Assembly (NCBI GenBank): GCA_945874225.1
Contig: CAMCFT010000015.1
Coordinates: 1-64,000, forward strand
Direction of reading: 5' to 3'
Source of the DNA: Flavobacterium psychrophilum
GTDB lineage: Bacteria > Bacteroidota > Bacteroidia > Flavobacteriales > Flavobacteriaceae
DNA: 64,000 nucleotides
Part shown: one piece after another, positions 19,106 to 27,692 of the stretch
Layout: every line of letters begins with the position of its first letter
How positions within the stretch are numbered: position 1 is the first letter of the stretch
The notes under the pieces: generated by a model
Seen by the model: the letters and a program-made list of their open reading frames with translations, nothing else
Told to the model about the DNA's origin: nothing
The model's database searches: none
Made by a program: the position numbers and the translations under genes

Positions 19106-19571
19106 TTTATATTCTTTCAAATGTATAAATAAATTATTACAAATGATTAAATAAAACAGTCTAATTCCTATCCTTTTTTTTGAAGATAAGTCTTTATAAA
19201 ATGAATATAGTATCAACTCTGGATTGCGTGAGGGATGGAAGCGGCATCTCCCGATTTAAAAAAACAAGGCTTTTTAGCTGTAGTTTTTGTAAATCGGGAA
19301 TACAGCGTACAGCCCGACAGCGCCGGAGCTTGCGGAGGCGGTGACACGCCCAAAAGGGTATTCAATTAATAGGTTTATTTATCATTTCAACGATGGAGTT
19401 CTAAGAGCTTTGCTCGAAAAGGCAAAGCAAATCACAATTGTTGTTCTAATAATGAGATTGCTTCGTTCCTCGCAATGACATAGGGCAACCCAATACCTTA
19501 AAATAATACTAAATTATCATAGAATTGGTAACTTCCCGTTATAAAAAAGGTAAATTGGCACATTGATTTAT
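19106..19571. repeat. Gene-free stretch with dispersed structured repeats
   Basis: No gene. At about 19213-19360 lies a hairpin element with GCGTGAGGGATGGAAGCGGC, CCCGATTTA...TAAATCGGG, ATACAGCGTACAGCCCGAC and CACGCCCAAAAGG. From memory, such blocks recur in Flavobacterium genomes, often next to sequence like that at 4437-4556; a structured RNA such as the Flavo-1 motif is one candidate I cannot verify. At about 19452-19482 is AGATTGCTTCGTTCCTCGC, another common short repeat. Confidence 0.55.
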
Positions 19572-19579
19572 TACTTTTG
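19572..19579 (+). promoter_or_regulatory. -7 promoter element of porX
   Basis: TACTTTTG fits TAnnTTTG, 18 bases before the chosen porX start. An upstream TTGG at 19555-19558 is too close to be an ideal -33 box. Confidence 0.5.
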
Positions 19580-19597
19580 AATACTTTTTATAAAATT

Positions 19598-21151
19598 ATG
19601 GATAAGATAAAAATACTTTGGGTCGATGATGAAATTGACTATTTAAAACCGCATATTTTATTTCTGGAAAAGAAAAACTATAGTGTCACCACCTGCAATA
19701 ACGGTCGTGATGCGATTGATATTTTTGAAAATGATAATTTTGACATTGTTTTTCTTGACGAAAATATGCCCGGAATGAGTGGCTTGGAAACGCTTTCGGA
19801 AATGAAGGAAAAGAAATCTTCGATTCCGATGATTATGATTACTAAAAGCGAGGAAGAATATATTATGGAGGAAGCCATAGGCTCCAAAATTGCCGATTAT
19901 TTGATAAAACCGGTAAATCCTAACCAGATTTTGTTGAGTTTGAAAAAAAACCTAGATCATTCCCGATTGATTTCGCAAAAAACAACCTTGGACTATCAGA
20001 AGGAATTCCGCAAAATATCGATGGAAATGGCGATGGTCAATTCCTATGAGGACTGGGTAGAATTGTATAAAAAATTGGTTTTTTGGGAGTTGGAACTTGA
20101 GAACATCGATGACCAGGGCATGATTGAAATTCTGGAATCGCAAAAGGCGGAAGCCAATTCGCAATTTGGAAAATTCATCGAACGCAATTATGAAGATTGG
20201 TTTGCTCCAAAAGCGGATAAACCGGTGCTTTCACACAATTTATTCAGGGAATTAGTGGTTCCAGAAATCGTAAAAAAAGACAAGCCTATTTTGTTTGTGG
20301 TCATTGACAACTTGCGTTACGACCAATGGAAAGTTTTTGAAAGCGTGGTGGGTAATCATTATAAACTGGAAAAAGAAGTGCCGTATTACGCCATTTTGCC
20401 AACAGCGACTCAGTATGCCCGAAATGCAATTTTCTCGGGTTTGACGCCGCTTGAAATGGAAAAACAGTTTCCGCAATATTGGAAAAACGATCCTGAAGAA
20501 GGTGGCAAAAATTTATATGAAGCCGAGTTTTTGACAGCGCAATTAAAACGATTGGGATTGAATATCAAGCAGGATTATTTTAAAATCACCAATCTTGCCG
20601 GAGGAAAAAAACTGGTTGAAAACTTTAGAACATTAAAAACCAATGATTTGGTTACAGTGGTTTACAATTTCGTAGATATGCTTTCGCACGCCAAAACCGA
20701 AATGGATGTGGTTAAAGAACTGGCTTCGGATGATAAGGCGTATCGCTCGCTGACATTGAGTTGGTTTAAGAATTCCCCTCTTTTAGAAATTATTCAACAG
20801 GCACAAAAATTGGGTTTCAAATTGATTTTGACCACGGATCACGGAACCATAAATGTAAAGAATCCATCGAAAGTCATTGGTGACAAGAACACTAGTCTCA
20901 ATTTGCGCTATAAAACAGGCCGAAGTTTGTCCTACGAACAGAAAGATGTTTATGCCGTGAAAGAACCGAAAAACATAGGTTTACCCACCATAAATATGAG
21001 CAGTTCTTATATTTTTGCCAAAAACGACTTGTTTTTGGCTTATGTAAATAACTACAATCATTATGTGAGTTATTATAAAAACACGTATCAACACGGCGGA
21101 ATTTCATTGGAAGAAATGATTATCCCGTTTTTGATTTTTAACCCGAAATAA
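19598..21151 (+). CDS. porX: Bifunctional response regulator/alkaline phosphatase-like PorX
   Basis: I start at the ATG at 19598 (MDKIKILWVDDE), giving 517 residues. Residues 1-120 are a receiver domain with DD at 10-11, the phospho-acceptor Asp near 54 (FLDENMPG) and Lys in IKPVNP near 105. A helical linker follows, then a PglZ/alkaline-phosphatase-like domain with VVIDNLRYDQ near 220 and TTDHGTINVK near 410. This is the PorX architecture. In Bacteroidota PorX works with PorY and SigP to control type IX secretion genes; those partners are outside the window. Confidence 0.9.
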   Translation: MDKIKILWVDDEIDYLKPHILFLEKKNYSVTTCNNGRDAIDIFENDNFDIVFLDENMPGMSGLETLSEMKEKKSSIPMIMITKSEEEYIMEEAIGSKIADYLIKPVNPNQILLSLKKNLDHSRLISQKTTLDYQKEFRKISMEMAMVNSYEDWVELYKKLVFWELELENIDDQGMIEILESQKAEANSQFGKFIERNYEDWFAPKADKPVLSHNLFRELVVPEIVKKDKPILFVVIDNLRYDQWKVFESVVGNHYKLEKEVPYYAILPTATQYARNAIFSGLTPLEMEKQFPQYWKNDPEEGGKNLYEAEFLTAQLKRLGLNIKQDYFKITNLAGGKKLVENFRTLKTNDLVTVVYNFVDMLSHAKTEMDVVKELASDDKAYRSLTLSWFKNSPLLEIIQQAQKLGFKLILTTDHGTINVKNPSKVIGDKNTSLNLRYKTGRSLSYEQKDVYAVKEPKNIGLPTINMSSSYIFAKNDLFLAYVNNYNHYVSYYKNTYQHGGISLEEMIIPFLIFNPK

Positions 21152-21188
21152 TTAGACTTCAGTGGTCAGTGGTCAGTTTGCAGAAAAA

Positions 21189-21263
21189 CTGAACACTGAA
21201 CACTGAACACTGAACACTGAACACTGAACACTGAACACTGAACACTGAACACTGAACACTGAA
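21189..21263 (+). repeat. Ten-copy CTGAACA tandem repeat before tsaE
   Basis: Ten exact copies of the 7-base unit CTGAACA plus a partial one fill the gap right up to 3 bases before the tsaE ATG. Two copies of the same unit occur near 3643-3658. There are no spacers, so it is not CRISPR. Confidence 0.95.
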
Positions 21264-21266
21264 TTT

Positions 21267-21674
21267 ATGGAAATCACTTTTTCATTAGATGAAATCAATG
21301 AAGTTGCCCAGCAAATATTAGAAAAAAACCCGAATAAAGTCCTCCTTTTTAACGGCGAAATGGGTGTTGGAAAAACTACTTTAATAAAAGCTTTGGCTAA
21401 AAAAATGGGCGTAAATGACGTAACAAGTAGTCCAACTTTTTCTTTAGTTAACGAATATCAAACTACTAATAAACAGACTATTTATCATTTTGATTTTTAC
21501 AGGCTGAATACTGAAATCGAAGCTTTGGATATGGGAGCTGATGAATACCTCTATTCTGGCAACTGGTGTTTTATTGAGTGGGGCGAAAAGATACCAAATC
21601 TTATTCCAGATTTACATTCAACAATTTCAATTACATTGCTTTCTGACGGCAAACGCCTTTTAGAATTAATTTAA
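21267..21674 (+). CDS. tsaE: tRNA threonylcarbamoyladenosine biosynthesis ATPase TsaE
   Basis: A 135-residue P-loop ATPase of the family's usual size, with Walker A GEMGVGKTT at about 30-38, TSSPTFSLVNEY near 52-63 and the FDFYRL segment near 75. TsaE drives turnover of the TsaB-TsaD complex that makes t6A37 in ANN-decoding tRNAs. The Sua5-type enzyme that makes its substrate is at 37514. The ATG is placed immediately after a 7-base tandem repeat, so the usual upstream signals are replaced by repeat sequence. Confidence 0.92.
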   Translation: MEITFSLDEINEVAQQILEKNPNKVLLFNGEMGVGKTTLIKALAKKMGVNDVTSSPTFSLVNEYQTTNKQTIYHFDFYRLNTEIEALDMGADEYLYSGNWCFIEWGEKIPNLIPDLHSTISITLLSDGKRLLELI

Positions 21675-21684
21675 TTTTAAAATT

Positions 21685-22155
21685 ATGGATATCGATAACA
21701 CTGTTATAATTATTCCGTTTTCTCCGCATTTAAAGGATGCTATAAAAACGCTAAATTTTGAATGGCTAAAAAAGCATTTCAAAGTAGAAGCTAAAGATGA
21801 GCTTGTGCTTTCTAATCCTCAAGGCGAAATTATTGACAAGGGAGGAATGATTTTTTATGCCCAATACAATGGCAAAATTGTTGGCACCATTTCATTGTTA
21901 AAAATAAACGAAACCACTTTCGAGTTGAGTAAAATGGCGGTAACTGATGGGGTTCAGGGATTAGGAATTGGCAACAAACTTATGGAACATTGCATTGAAT
22001 TTGCTCAACAAAAAGGTATAAAAAAACTCGTTTTGTATTCGAACCGGAAATTATTGCCTGCCTTGTATTTGTATAAGAAATTTGGATTCGAGGAAGTTCC
22101 TTTAGAAGAAGGCATTTATGAAAGAGCGGATATTAAGATGGAGCGGATTCTTTAA
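21685..22155 (+). CDS. GNAT family N-acetyltransferase
   Basis: A 156-residue GNAT protein. The acetyl-CoA loop is seen as GVQGLGIGNKLM near residues 93-104, followed by the helix and the LVLYSNRKLLPALYLYKKFGF segment typical of the fold's second half. The substrate is unknown. It starts 10 bases after tsaE and is probably co-transcribed with it, but that does not identify it as RimI; it lacks obvious similarity in its N-terminal half to ribosomal acetyltransferases. Confidence 0.85.
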   Translation: MDIDNTVIIIPFSPHLKDAIKTLNFEWLKKHFKVEAKDELVLSNPQGEIIDKGGMIFYAQYNGKIVGTISLLKINETTFELSKMAVTDGVQGLGIGNKLMEHCIEFAQQKGIKKLVLYSNRKLLPALYLYKKFGFEEVPLEEGIYERADIKMERIL

Positions 22156-22258
22156 TAACAGATTTTCATTTTTGATTCGGATGTATGCTGAATTAATATC
22201 GTTATAATGACCAAATTCTGATTTTTTTCAGTAAATTGTACCACTAATTTCAATAAAC

Positions 22259-22350
22259 TACCTCGGGGCAGAGCCCCAGAGGTATTAGCGAAATAACAGC
22301 CACAGATTCACAGATTTTTGAAAATCTTTTTTAATCTGTGAATCTGTGGC
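22259..22350. terminator. Strong hairpins after the GNAT gene
   Basis: Two inverted repeats: TACCTCGGGGC/GCCCCAGAGGTA at 22259-22284, and an 18-base-pair stem GCCACAGATTCACAGATT with its complement at 22299-22350, followed by nine A. The second belongs to a common dispersed repeat but could also end transcription. Confidence 0.55.
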
Positions 22351-22402
22351 AAAAAAAAACCGAAGCAGAGCTTCGAGGAATTAAACCTAAAGAGATTAAA
22401 CA

Positions 22403-23596
22403 ATGTCGATAACTCCATTTACGAAGCAACAGTTATTACCTCAAGAAGAAAAACTTGAAATAGCAAGGCACAAAAGCGAACTTTTCATTGGTTTACCCAA
22501 AGAGACCAGTTTTCAAGAACGCCGCATTTGCCTTACTCCAGATGCTGTAAACTCCTTAACTTATCAGGGACATCGCGTGATGATAGAAGCCGGAGCTGGA
22601 GAAAGTTCGAGTTATTCCGATAAAGAATATGCTGATGCCGGAGCCGAAATTACTAAAGACACCAAAAAAGTTTTCAGTTGCCCAATGCTTTTAAAAGTGG
22701 AACCTCCTACTCTAGCCGAAATTGCGATGATAAGTCCTGAAACCATTATCATTTCGGCAATTCAGATAAAAACTAGAAAAAAATCCTATTTCGAAGCCTT
22801 AAAAAAGAAAAAAATTACAGCATTGGCTTTCGAATATATTAAAGATGAAGATGGCTCGTATCCAGCAGTGAAATCATTGAGTGAAATTGCAGGAACCGCA
22901 TCGATACTGATTGCAGCTGAATTGATGATTACCAATTCCTTTGGAAAAGGATTATTATTTGGTAACATTACAGGCGTTCCTCCTACTGACGTGGTTATTA
23001 TTGGAGCGGGAACCGTGGGCGAATTTGCAGCAAAAACCGCTATTGGTCTAGGTGCCAATGTAAAAGTTTTTGACAATTCGATTACAAAACTACGTCGTTT
23101 GCAAAACAATTTGAATCAGCGCATTTTTACCTCCACCATTCAACCCAAATCCTTATTGAAAGCATTAAGAAGATGTGATGTGGCTATTGGCGCTATGCGT
23201 GGTAAAGAAAGATGTCCGGTTATCGTTACTGAAACTATGGTCGAACATATGAAAAAAGGAGCTGTAGTCGTTGATGTCAGCATAGACACTGGAGGTTGTT
23301 TTGAAACATCAGAAGTGACCACTCACGAAAAACCAACTTTTGTTAAAAGTGGCGTATTGCATTATTGCGTTCCCAATATTCCTTCCCGATATTCAAAAAC
23401 GGCATCCCTTTCAATCAGCAATATTATTACTCCTTACTTATTGCAGATTGCCGAAGATGGCGGTATCGAAAGTGCCATCCGATGCAATAACGGTTTAAAA
23501 CACGGAGTGTATTTATATCATGGAATCCTTACCAATATAGCTATTGGCGACTGGTTTGATTTACCAAGCAACGATATTAATTTAATCGTGTTTTAA
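22403..23596 (+). CDS. ald: Alanine dehydrogenase
   Basis: A 397-residue protein of the alanine dehydrogenase/transhydrogenase alpha family: GLPKETSFQERRICLTPDAV near residue 30, the pyruvate-binding Lys region LLKVEPP near 98, and the NAD-binding VVIIGAGTVGEFAAKTA near 195. It interconverts L-alanine and pyruvate plus ammonia with NAD. Length is somewhat above the 370 usual for Ald because of an N-terminal extension of about 25 residues. It could be a transhydrogenase relative, but no partner subunits are present. Confidence 0.85.
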   Translation: MSITPFTKQQLLPQEEKLEIARHKSELFIGLPKETSFQERRICLTPDAVNSLTYQGHRVMIEAGAGESSSYSDKEYADAGAEITKDTKKVFSCPMLLKVEPPTLAEIAMISPETIIISAIQIKTRKKSYFEALKKKKITALAFEYIKDEDGSYPAVKSLSEIAGTASILIAAELMITNSFGKGLLFGNITGVPPTDVVIIGAGTVGEFAAKTAIGLGANVKVFDNSITKLRRLQNNLNQRIFTSTIQPKSLLKALRRCDVAIGAMRGKERCPVIVTETMVEHMKKGAVVVDVSIDTGGCFETSEVTTHEKPTFVKSGVLHYCVPNIPSRYSKTASLSISNIITPYLLQIAEDGGIESAIRCNNGLKHGVYLYHGILTNIAIGDWFDLPSNDINLIVF

Positions 23597-23609
23597 ATAA
23601 ACTTTCTTT

Positions 23610-23617
23610 TATCTTTG
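23610..23617 (+). promoter_or_regulatory. -7 promoter element of DUF4258 gene
   Basis: TATCTTTG matches TAnnTTTG, 14 bases before the ATG at 23632. No clear -33 box. Confidence 0.5.
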
Positions 23618-23631
23618 CCGAAAATTAAAAT

Positions 23632-24006
23632 ATGAAATTTTCACATCGTTTCGCCTATTACTTAATAGGATTAATAATGGGCTCTTTCTTTGTGGCAGCT
23701 GTTTTTAGTGGAAAAGACACCCGTTGTAATTATTTTCCAAATGCCAGAGTCTTGAATGACTTAAGGAATAAACCCTTTAATTATTCGGATAAAGCCTCCC
23801 AAATATTGGCTGAAAAATGGATTGACACCATCGATATAAAAAACACTTTGAAATATGGAGATGTTGATTTTGACCAAAGCAATATTGAATTCGAAAAAGG
23901 AAAAATTTATGTTATCGAGGGGAAAACGGTACAAAATCAGGAAATCATTCTCAAAGTAATTAATTATCCTGAGAAAGCGGTTTTGAATGATATCATTAAA
24001 AAATAG
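23632..24006 (+). CDS. DUF4258 domain-containing protein
   Basis: A 124-residue protein with one N-terminal membrane segment or signal (about 7-25) followed by a conserved segment beginning GKDTRCNYFPNARVLNDL. The later part (GKIYVIEGKT...EIILKVINY) matches the short repeat-like core of DUF4258. The family function is unknown. It has its own promoter and is followed by a strong terminator, so it is probably a single-gene transcript. Confidence 0.75.
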   Translation: MKFSHRFAYYLIGLIMGSFFVAAVFSGKDTRCNYFPNARVLNDLRNKPFNYSDKASQILAEKWIDTIDIKNTLKYGDVDFDQSNIEFEKGKIYVIEGKTVQNQEIILKVINYPEKAVLNDIIKK

Positions 24007-24030
24007 CATTTAGCACTCTGGTATAAATAA

Positions 24031-24058
24031 ACTCCTCAATGAATTGAGGAGTTTTTTT
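24031..24058 (+). terminator. Terminator after the DUF4258 gene
   Basis: ACTCCTCAATGAATTGAGGAGT (10-11 base-pair stem) with a run of seven T, 24 bases after the stop. Confidence 0.92.
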
Positions 24059-24060
24059 GT

Positions 24061-24156
24061 GGGCGGTGATAGCCTGTCCCAATACAATCGGAAGGTTCGC
24101 CCCGCCGAATACTTACGATTGCATCGGAATGCTCTGAACCAACTGAGATAATCGCC
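24061..24156 (-). repeat. tRNA-like (tRNA-Val-type 5' half) element
   Basis: On the minus strand it opens GGCGATTATCTCAGTTGG then TTCAGAGC, the acceptor and D-arm of a tRNA, and ends ATCACCGCC, which pairs with the opening with two mismatches. The centre does not form normal anticodon and T arms: CAATCG pairs with CGATTG around TTCGGCGGGGCGAA. At 96 bases it is too long for a standard tRNA of this type and lacks a GGTTCGAATCC T-arm. It is more likely a tRNA-derived repeat than a working tRNA. Confidence 0.5.
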
Positions 24157-24257
24157 TTTTTAAGGAGTTCAAATCTTCAAGGTAGATATTGGATTCGCAA
24201 ACAAAATGAGATAAAATATAATTTTTATCAGAAATGAAATACAACTCAGTATAATAT

Positions 24258-24265
24258 TATATTTG
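24258..24265 (+). promoter_or_regulatory. -7 promoter element of ABC exporter gene
   Basis: TATATTTG matches TAnnTTTG, 19 bases before the ATG at 24285. Confidence 0.5.
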
Positions 24266-24284
24266 TAAAAACAAAACATCCTAA

Positions 24285-26075
24285 ATGGCACACTTCAAAA
24301 AAGAAAATGATTTACCAAAATCAAAAATTACGGCAAATTCACTCAGTAAAGCAACTATCATATTCAAATATGCCAGTGGTCACCGCTGGAAATTTTACGT
24401 AGGACTGGTTTTTCTATTGCTTACCGGCGCAACTGCTTTAGCTTTCCCAAAATTGATGGGGATGTTGGTTGACTGTGTCAAGGATAAAAGTTATTCTCAA
24501 GTTAACAATATCGCTTTATTACTCATTGGAATTTTGTTTTTGCAATCCATTTTTTCTTTTTTCAGAGTATCCTTATTCGTCAATTTTACGGAACACACCC
24601 TCGCCAATCTTCGCCTTTCGTTATACAGTAATCTGGTAAAACTGCCAATGTCTTTCTTTTCGCATAAACGAGTTGGAGAATTAAACAGCCGCATCAGTTC
24701 TGATATCACTCAAATTCAAGACACCTTAACCACTACTATTGCTGAATTTTTACGTCAATTTATTTTAATCATTGGTGGTGTCATTTTATTGGCTACTGAA
24801 AGCGTCAAGTTAACTTTGTTAATGCTTTCCGTTGTTCCGCTTGTGGCAGTTGCAGCAGTTATTTTTGGAAGATTCATTCGAAAATATTCGAAAAAAGTAC
24901 AGGACCAAGTTGCCGAAAGTCAGGTTATTGTTGAAGAAACGATGCAGGGAATCAGTATTGTTAAGGCTTTCGCCAATGAATGGTATGAAATTGCCCGTTA
25001 TGATGGAAAAATCAAAGAAGTCGTGAAACTGGCCATCAAAGGAGGGAAATTTAGAGGCTACTTTGCTTCCTTCATCATTTTTTGTTTATTCGGAGCCATT
25101 GTTGCCGTGGTTTGGTTTGGTGTTCGATTGAGTATCAGCGGTGAAATGAGCGTGGGACAATTAATCTCTTTTGTTTTGTATTCTACTTTCGTTGGAGCTT
25201 CTTTTGGCGGAATCGCCGAGCTTTATGCCCAAATTCAAAAAGCTGTTGGAGCCACTGAACGAGTTTTTGAATTATTGGATGAAACTCCTGAAAAAATTAA
25301 CTCGACTCAAAATTCACATTCCGTTCAAAAGATACAAGGGAATGTTACTTTCAAAAATGTGGGATTCACCTACCCTTCCCGAAAAGAAATGAAGGTTTTG
25401 AAAGGCGTTAATTTCACGGCTAACTTTGGTCAAAAGATAGCCATCGTCGGGCCAAGTGGCGTTGGAAAATCGACAATTGCTTCCTTATTGTTGCGCTTTT
25501 ATGATATTGACAGTGGCGAAATATTGATAGACGGCAAAAACATTTACGATTATGATTTAGAAAATCTTCGGGGGAATATGAGTATTGTACCTCAAGACGT
25601 AATTCTTTTTGGCGGAACCATCAAGGAAAACATTGCTTATGGAAATCCAGACGCTACTGATGAAGAAATTATCTTGGCATCAAAACAAGCCAATGCTTTG
25701 AGTTTTATTGAAAGTTTTCCTGAAAAATTTGAAACTGTCGTTGGCGAACGCGGTGTTAAACTTTCAGGAGGACAAAGACAACGTGTCGCCATCGCAAGAG
25801 CTTTGCTCAAAAACCCAAGTATTTTAATATTAGACGAAGCTACGTCATCATTAGACAGCGAAAGCGAAAAACTGGTTCAGGAAGCCCTAGAGATTTTGAT
25901 GGAAGGAAGAACAAGTATTATTATTGCGCATCGCCTTTCGACTATTCGCAGTGCGGATCAGATTTTGGTGCTGGATAAAGGTATCATTTCAGAACAAGGA
26001 ACGCATCAGGAATTGATTGCTTTAGAAAATGGTATTTATAAAAACCTGAGCAATTTGCAGTTTAGCCATTCTTAA
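24285..26075 (+). CDS. MsbA-type ABC exporter, fused permease and ATPase
   Basis: A 596-residue half-transporter. Six membrane helices occupy about residues 35-325; the ATPase follows with Walker A GPSGVGKST near 390, the signature LSGGQRQRVAIARAL near 497, Walker B ILILDEATSSLD near 518 and the switch His in IIIAHRLST near 550. It works as a homodimer in the inner membrane. MsbA flips lipid A, and this gene could do so, but many drug and lipid exporters look alike and no lipid A gene is adjacent, so the substrate is open. Confidence 0.85.
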   Translation: MAHFKKENDLPKSKITANSLSKATIIFKYASGHRWKFYVGLVFLLLTGATALAFPKLMGMLVDCVKDKSYSQVNNIALLLIGILFLQSIFSFFRVSLFVNFTEHTLANLRLSLYSNLVKLPMSFFSHKRVGELNSRISSDITQIQDTLTTTIAEFLRQFILIIGGVILLATESVKLTLLMLSVVPLVAVAAVIFGRFIRKYSKKVQDQVAESQVIVEETMQGISIVKAFANEWYEIARYDGKIKEVVKLAIKGGKFRGYFASFIIFCLFGAIVAVVWFGVRLSISGEMSVGQLISFVLYSTFVGASFGGIAELYAQIQKAVGATERVFELLDETPEKINSTQNSHSVQKIQGNVTFKNVGFTYPSRKEMKVLKGVNFTANFGQKIAIVGPSGVGKSTIASLLLRFYDIDSGEILIDGKNIYDYDLENLRGNMSIVPQDVILFGGTIKENIAYGNPDATDEEIILASKQANALSFIESFPEKFETVVGERGVKLSGGQRQRVAIARALLKNPSILILDEATSSLDSESEKLVQEALEILMEGRTSIIIAHRLSTIRSADQILVLDKGIISEQGTHQELIALENGIYKNLSNLQFSHS

Positions 26076-26080
26076 TTTAT

Positions 26081-26430
26081 GGACGCAGATGACACCGATT
26101 CGCAAAAGCGAAAACGCGGATAAAAACTGATTTTTTTTGTTTATGCAAATAAAAACCTGACAGGTCTCAATTCGTTTAGTCTGTTTTGGACGCAGATGAC
26201 ACCGATTCGCAAAAGCGAAAATGCGGATAAAAACTGACTTTGTTTGTTGTTTATGCAATTAAAAACCTATCAGGTCTCAATTCGTTTAGCCTGTTTTGGA
26301 CGCAGATGACAGCGATTCGCAAAAGCGAAAACGCGGGTAAAAACTGATTTTGCTTGTTGTTTATGCAATTAAAATCTGTTTTTATCTGCGTCTTTACGAA
26401 GTAAATCCGTGTTATCCGTGTTCTATTTTT
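26081..26430. repeat. Three tandem repeats of about 108 bases
   Basis: Copies begin at 26081, 26188 and 26298, each with GGACGCAGATGACA then GATTCGCAAAAGCGAAAA, a CGGATAAAAACTGA segment and, in the first two, AAACCTGACAGGTCTCAATTC-like sequence. The third runs into an inverted end, AAATCTGTTTTTATCTGCG. This gap carries no gene. Confidence 0.9.
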
Positions 26431-26436
26431 TATAGA

Positions 26437-27600
26437 TTACTTTCCTTTTCTTCTGTTTCGTTCTGCTTTTATCATAGACAATTCGCGGCTTGTTTGTCCT
26501 GCTACCGAAGTGTTTTCTTCGGCACGACGAATCAAGTAGGGCATCACGTCTTTTACGGGGCCAAATGGCAGGTATTTAGCAACATTATATCCGTTTGCCG
26601 CTAAATTAAAACTGATATTATCACTCATTCCATATAATTGACCAAACCAAATTTTATCGTCATTTGATGTTATCCCTTTTTCTTCCATCAAATCCATCAA
26701 GAAATAAGTGCTTAATTCATTATGGGTTCCTGCAAATACAGCCATTTTATTATCGACCATATATTTCACAGCAGCATCGTAATTATCATCGGTAGCTTCT
26801 TTGGAAGCACAAATTGGGGATGCATACCCTTTTTCTACAGCACGCTCATTTTCTTTTTCCATATAAGCGCCACGTACTAATTTCATTCCGATGTGAAACC
26901 CTTCAGCATTTGCTTTATCGTGTAATTTTTTTAAGAAATCCAATCGATCCCAACGGTACATTTGCAAAGTATTGAAGACAATGGGTTTTAATTTATTGTA
27001 TTTCTGCATCATTTGGGTAACTAAATCATCGACTGCGTCCTGCATCCAGCTTTCTTCGCTGTCAATCAAAAGGGCAACATCACTATCATAAGAAGCTTTG
27101 CATACTTTATCAAAACGAGCCACTATTTTATTCCATTCTTCCTCTTCAGCTGGTGTTAATTTTTTTCTTAGACTAACTTGTTCATATAAATCTATACGAC
27201 CAAAACCAGAAGGTTTAAAAACGGCAAACGGAATTGCCTTTTTTTCTTTGGCAAAATCTATCAGCTTTAAGGTTTTCTCTAAAACAGCATCAAATTGTTC
27301 TTCCTCTTCTTTTCCTTCAACAGAATAATCCAAAACAGAGGAAACTCCTTTGGCAAACATTTTATCTACCACAGAAATACAATCGTCTTCATTAACACCA
27401 CCACAAAAATGGTCGAAAACAGTAGCGCGGATCAAGCCTTCGACCGGTAAATTTGCCTTTATGGCAAAATTTGTGACCGCAGTTCCTATTCTAACCAAAG
27501 GCTGATTATCAATTAATTTGAAAAGAAAATAAGCTCTATCCAGTTCGGTATCGCTTTTTAATGAAAAGGCAATTTGTGTGTTATTGAATAAATTTTTCAT
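26437..27600 (-). CDS. Proline dehydrogenase
   Basis: A 387-residue FAD-dependent PRODH-domain protein. The family barrel motifs are visible: MKLVRGAYMEKE near 238, a GTHNE segment near 293 and the C-terminal YLPFGPVKDVMPYLIRRAEEN near 345-365, which supplies substrate-binding Arg residues. It oxidises proline to pyrroline-5-carboxylate; the second enzyme, P5C dehydrogenase, is not fused and not in the window. A minus-strand TATATTTG box lies at 27620-27627. Confidence 0.92.
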   Translation of the reverse strand: MKNLFNNTQIAFSLKSDTELDRAYFLFKLIDNQPLVRIGTAVTNFAIKANLPVEGLIRATVFDHFCGGVNEDDCISVVDKMFAKGVSSVLDYSVEGKEEEEQFDAVLEKTLKLIDFAKEKKAIPFAVFKPSGFGRIDLYEQVSLRKKLTPAEEEEWNKIVARFDKVCKASYDSDVALLIDSEESWMQDAVDDLVTQMMQKYNKLKPIVFNTLQMYRWDRLDFLKKLHDKANAEGFHIGMKLVRGAYMEKENERAVEKGYASPICASKEATDDNYDAAVKYMVDNKMAVFAGTHNELSTYFLMDLMEEKGITSNDDKIWFGQLYGMSDNISFNLAANGYNVAKYLPFGPVKDVMPYLIRRAEENTSVAGQTSRELSMIKAERNRRKGK

Positions 27601-27619
27601 TTTTTGTTATATTTTTATA

Positions 27620-27627
27620 CAAATATA
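27620..27627 (-). promoter_or_regulatory. -7 promoter element of proline dehydrogenase gene
   Basis: TATATTTG on the minus strand, 20 bases before the start codon. Confidence 0.5.
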
Positions 27628-27692
27628 AAGAGAGTTTTGAATATTATTCAGTAAAAATTACCTTATTTTGCGGTTTCAATCAATAAAATAAA

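Noticed and set aside
21189..21263. Possible CRISPR array
   Set aside because: The repeat unit is 7 bases with no spacers; it is a simple tandem repeat.
24061..24156. Functional tRNA gene
   Set aside because: The 5' half fits but no T-arm or regular anticodon arm forms, and the length is wrong.
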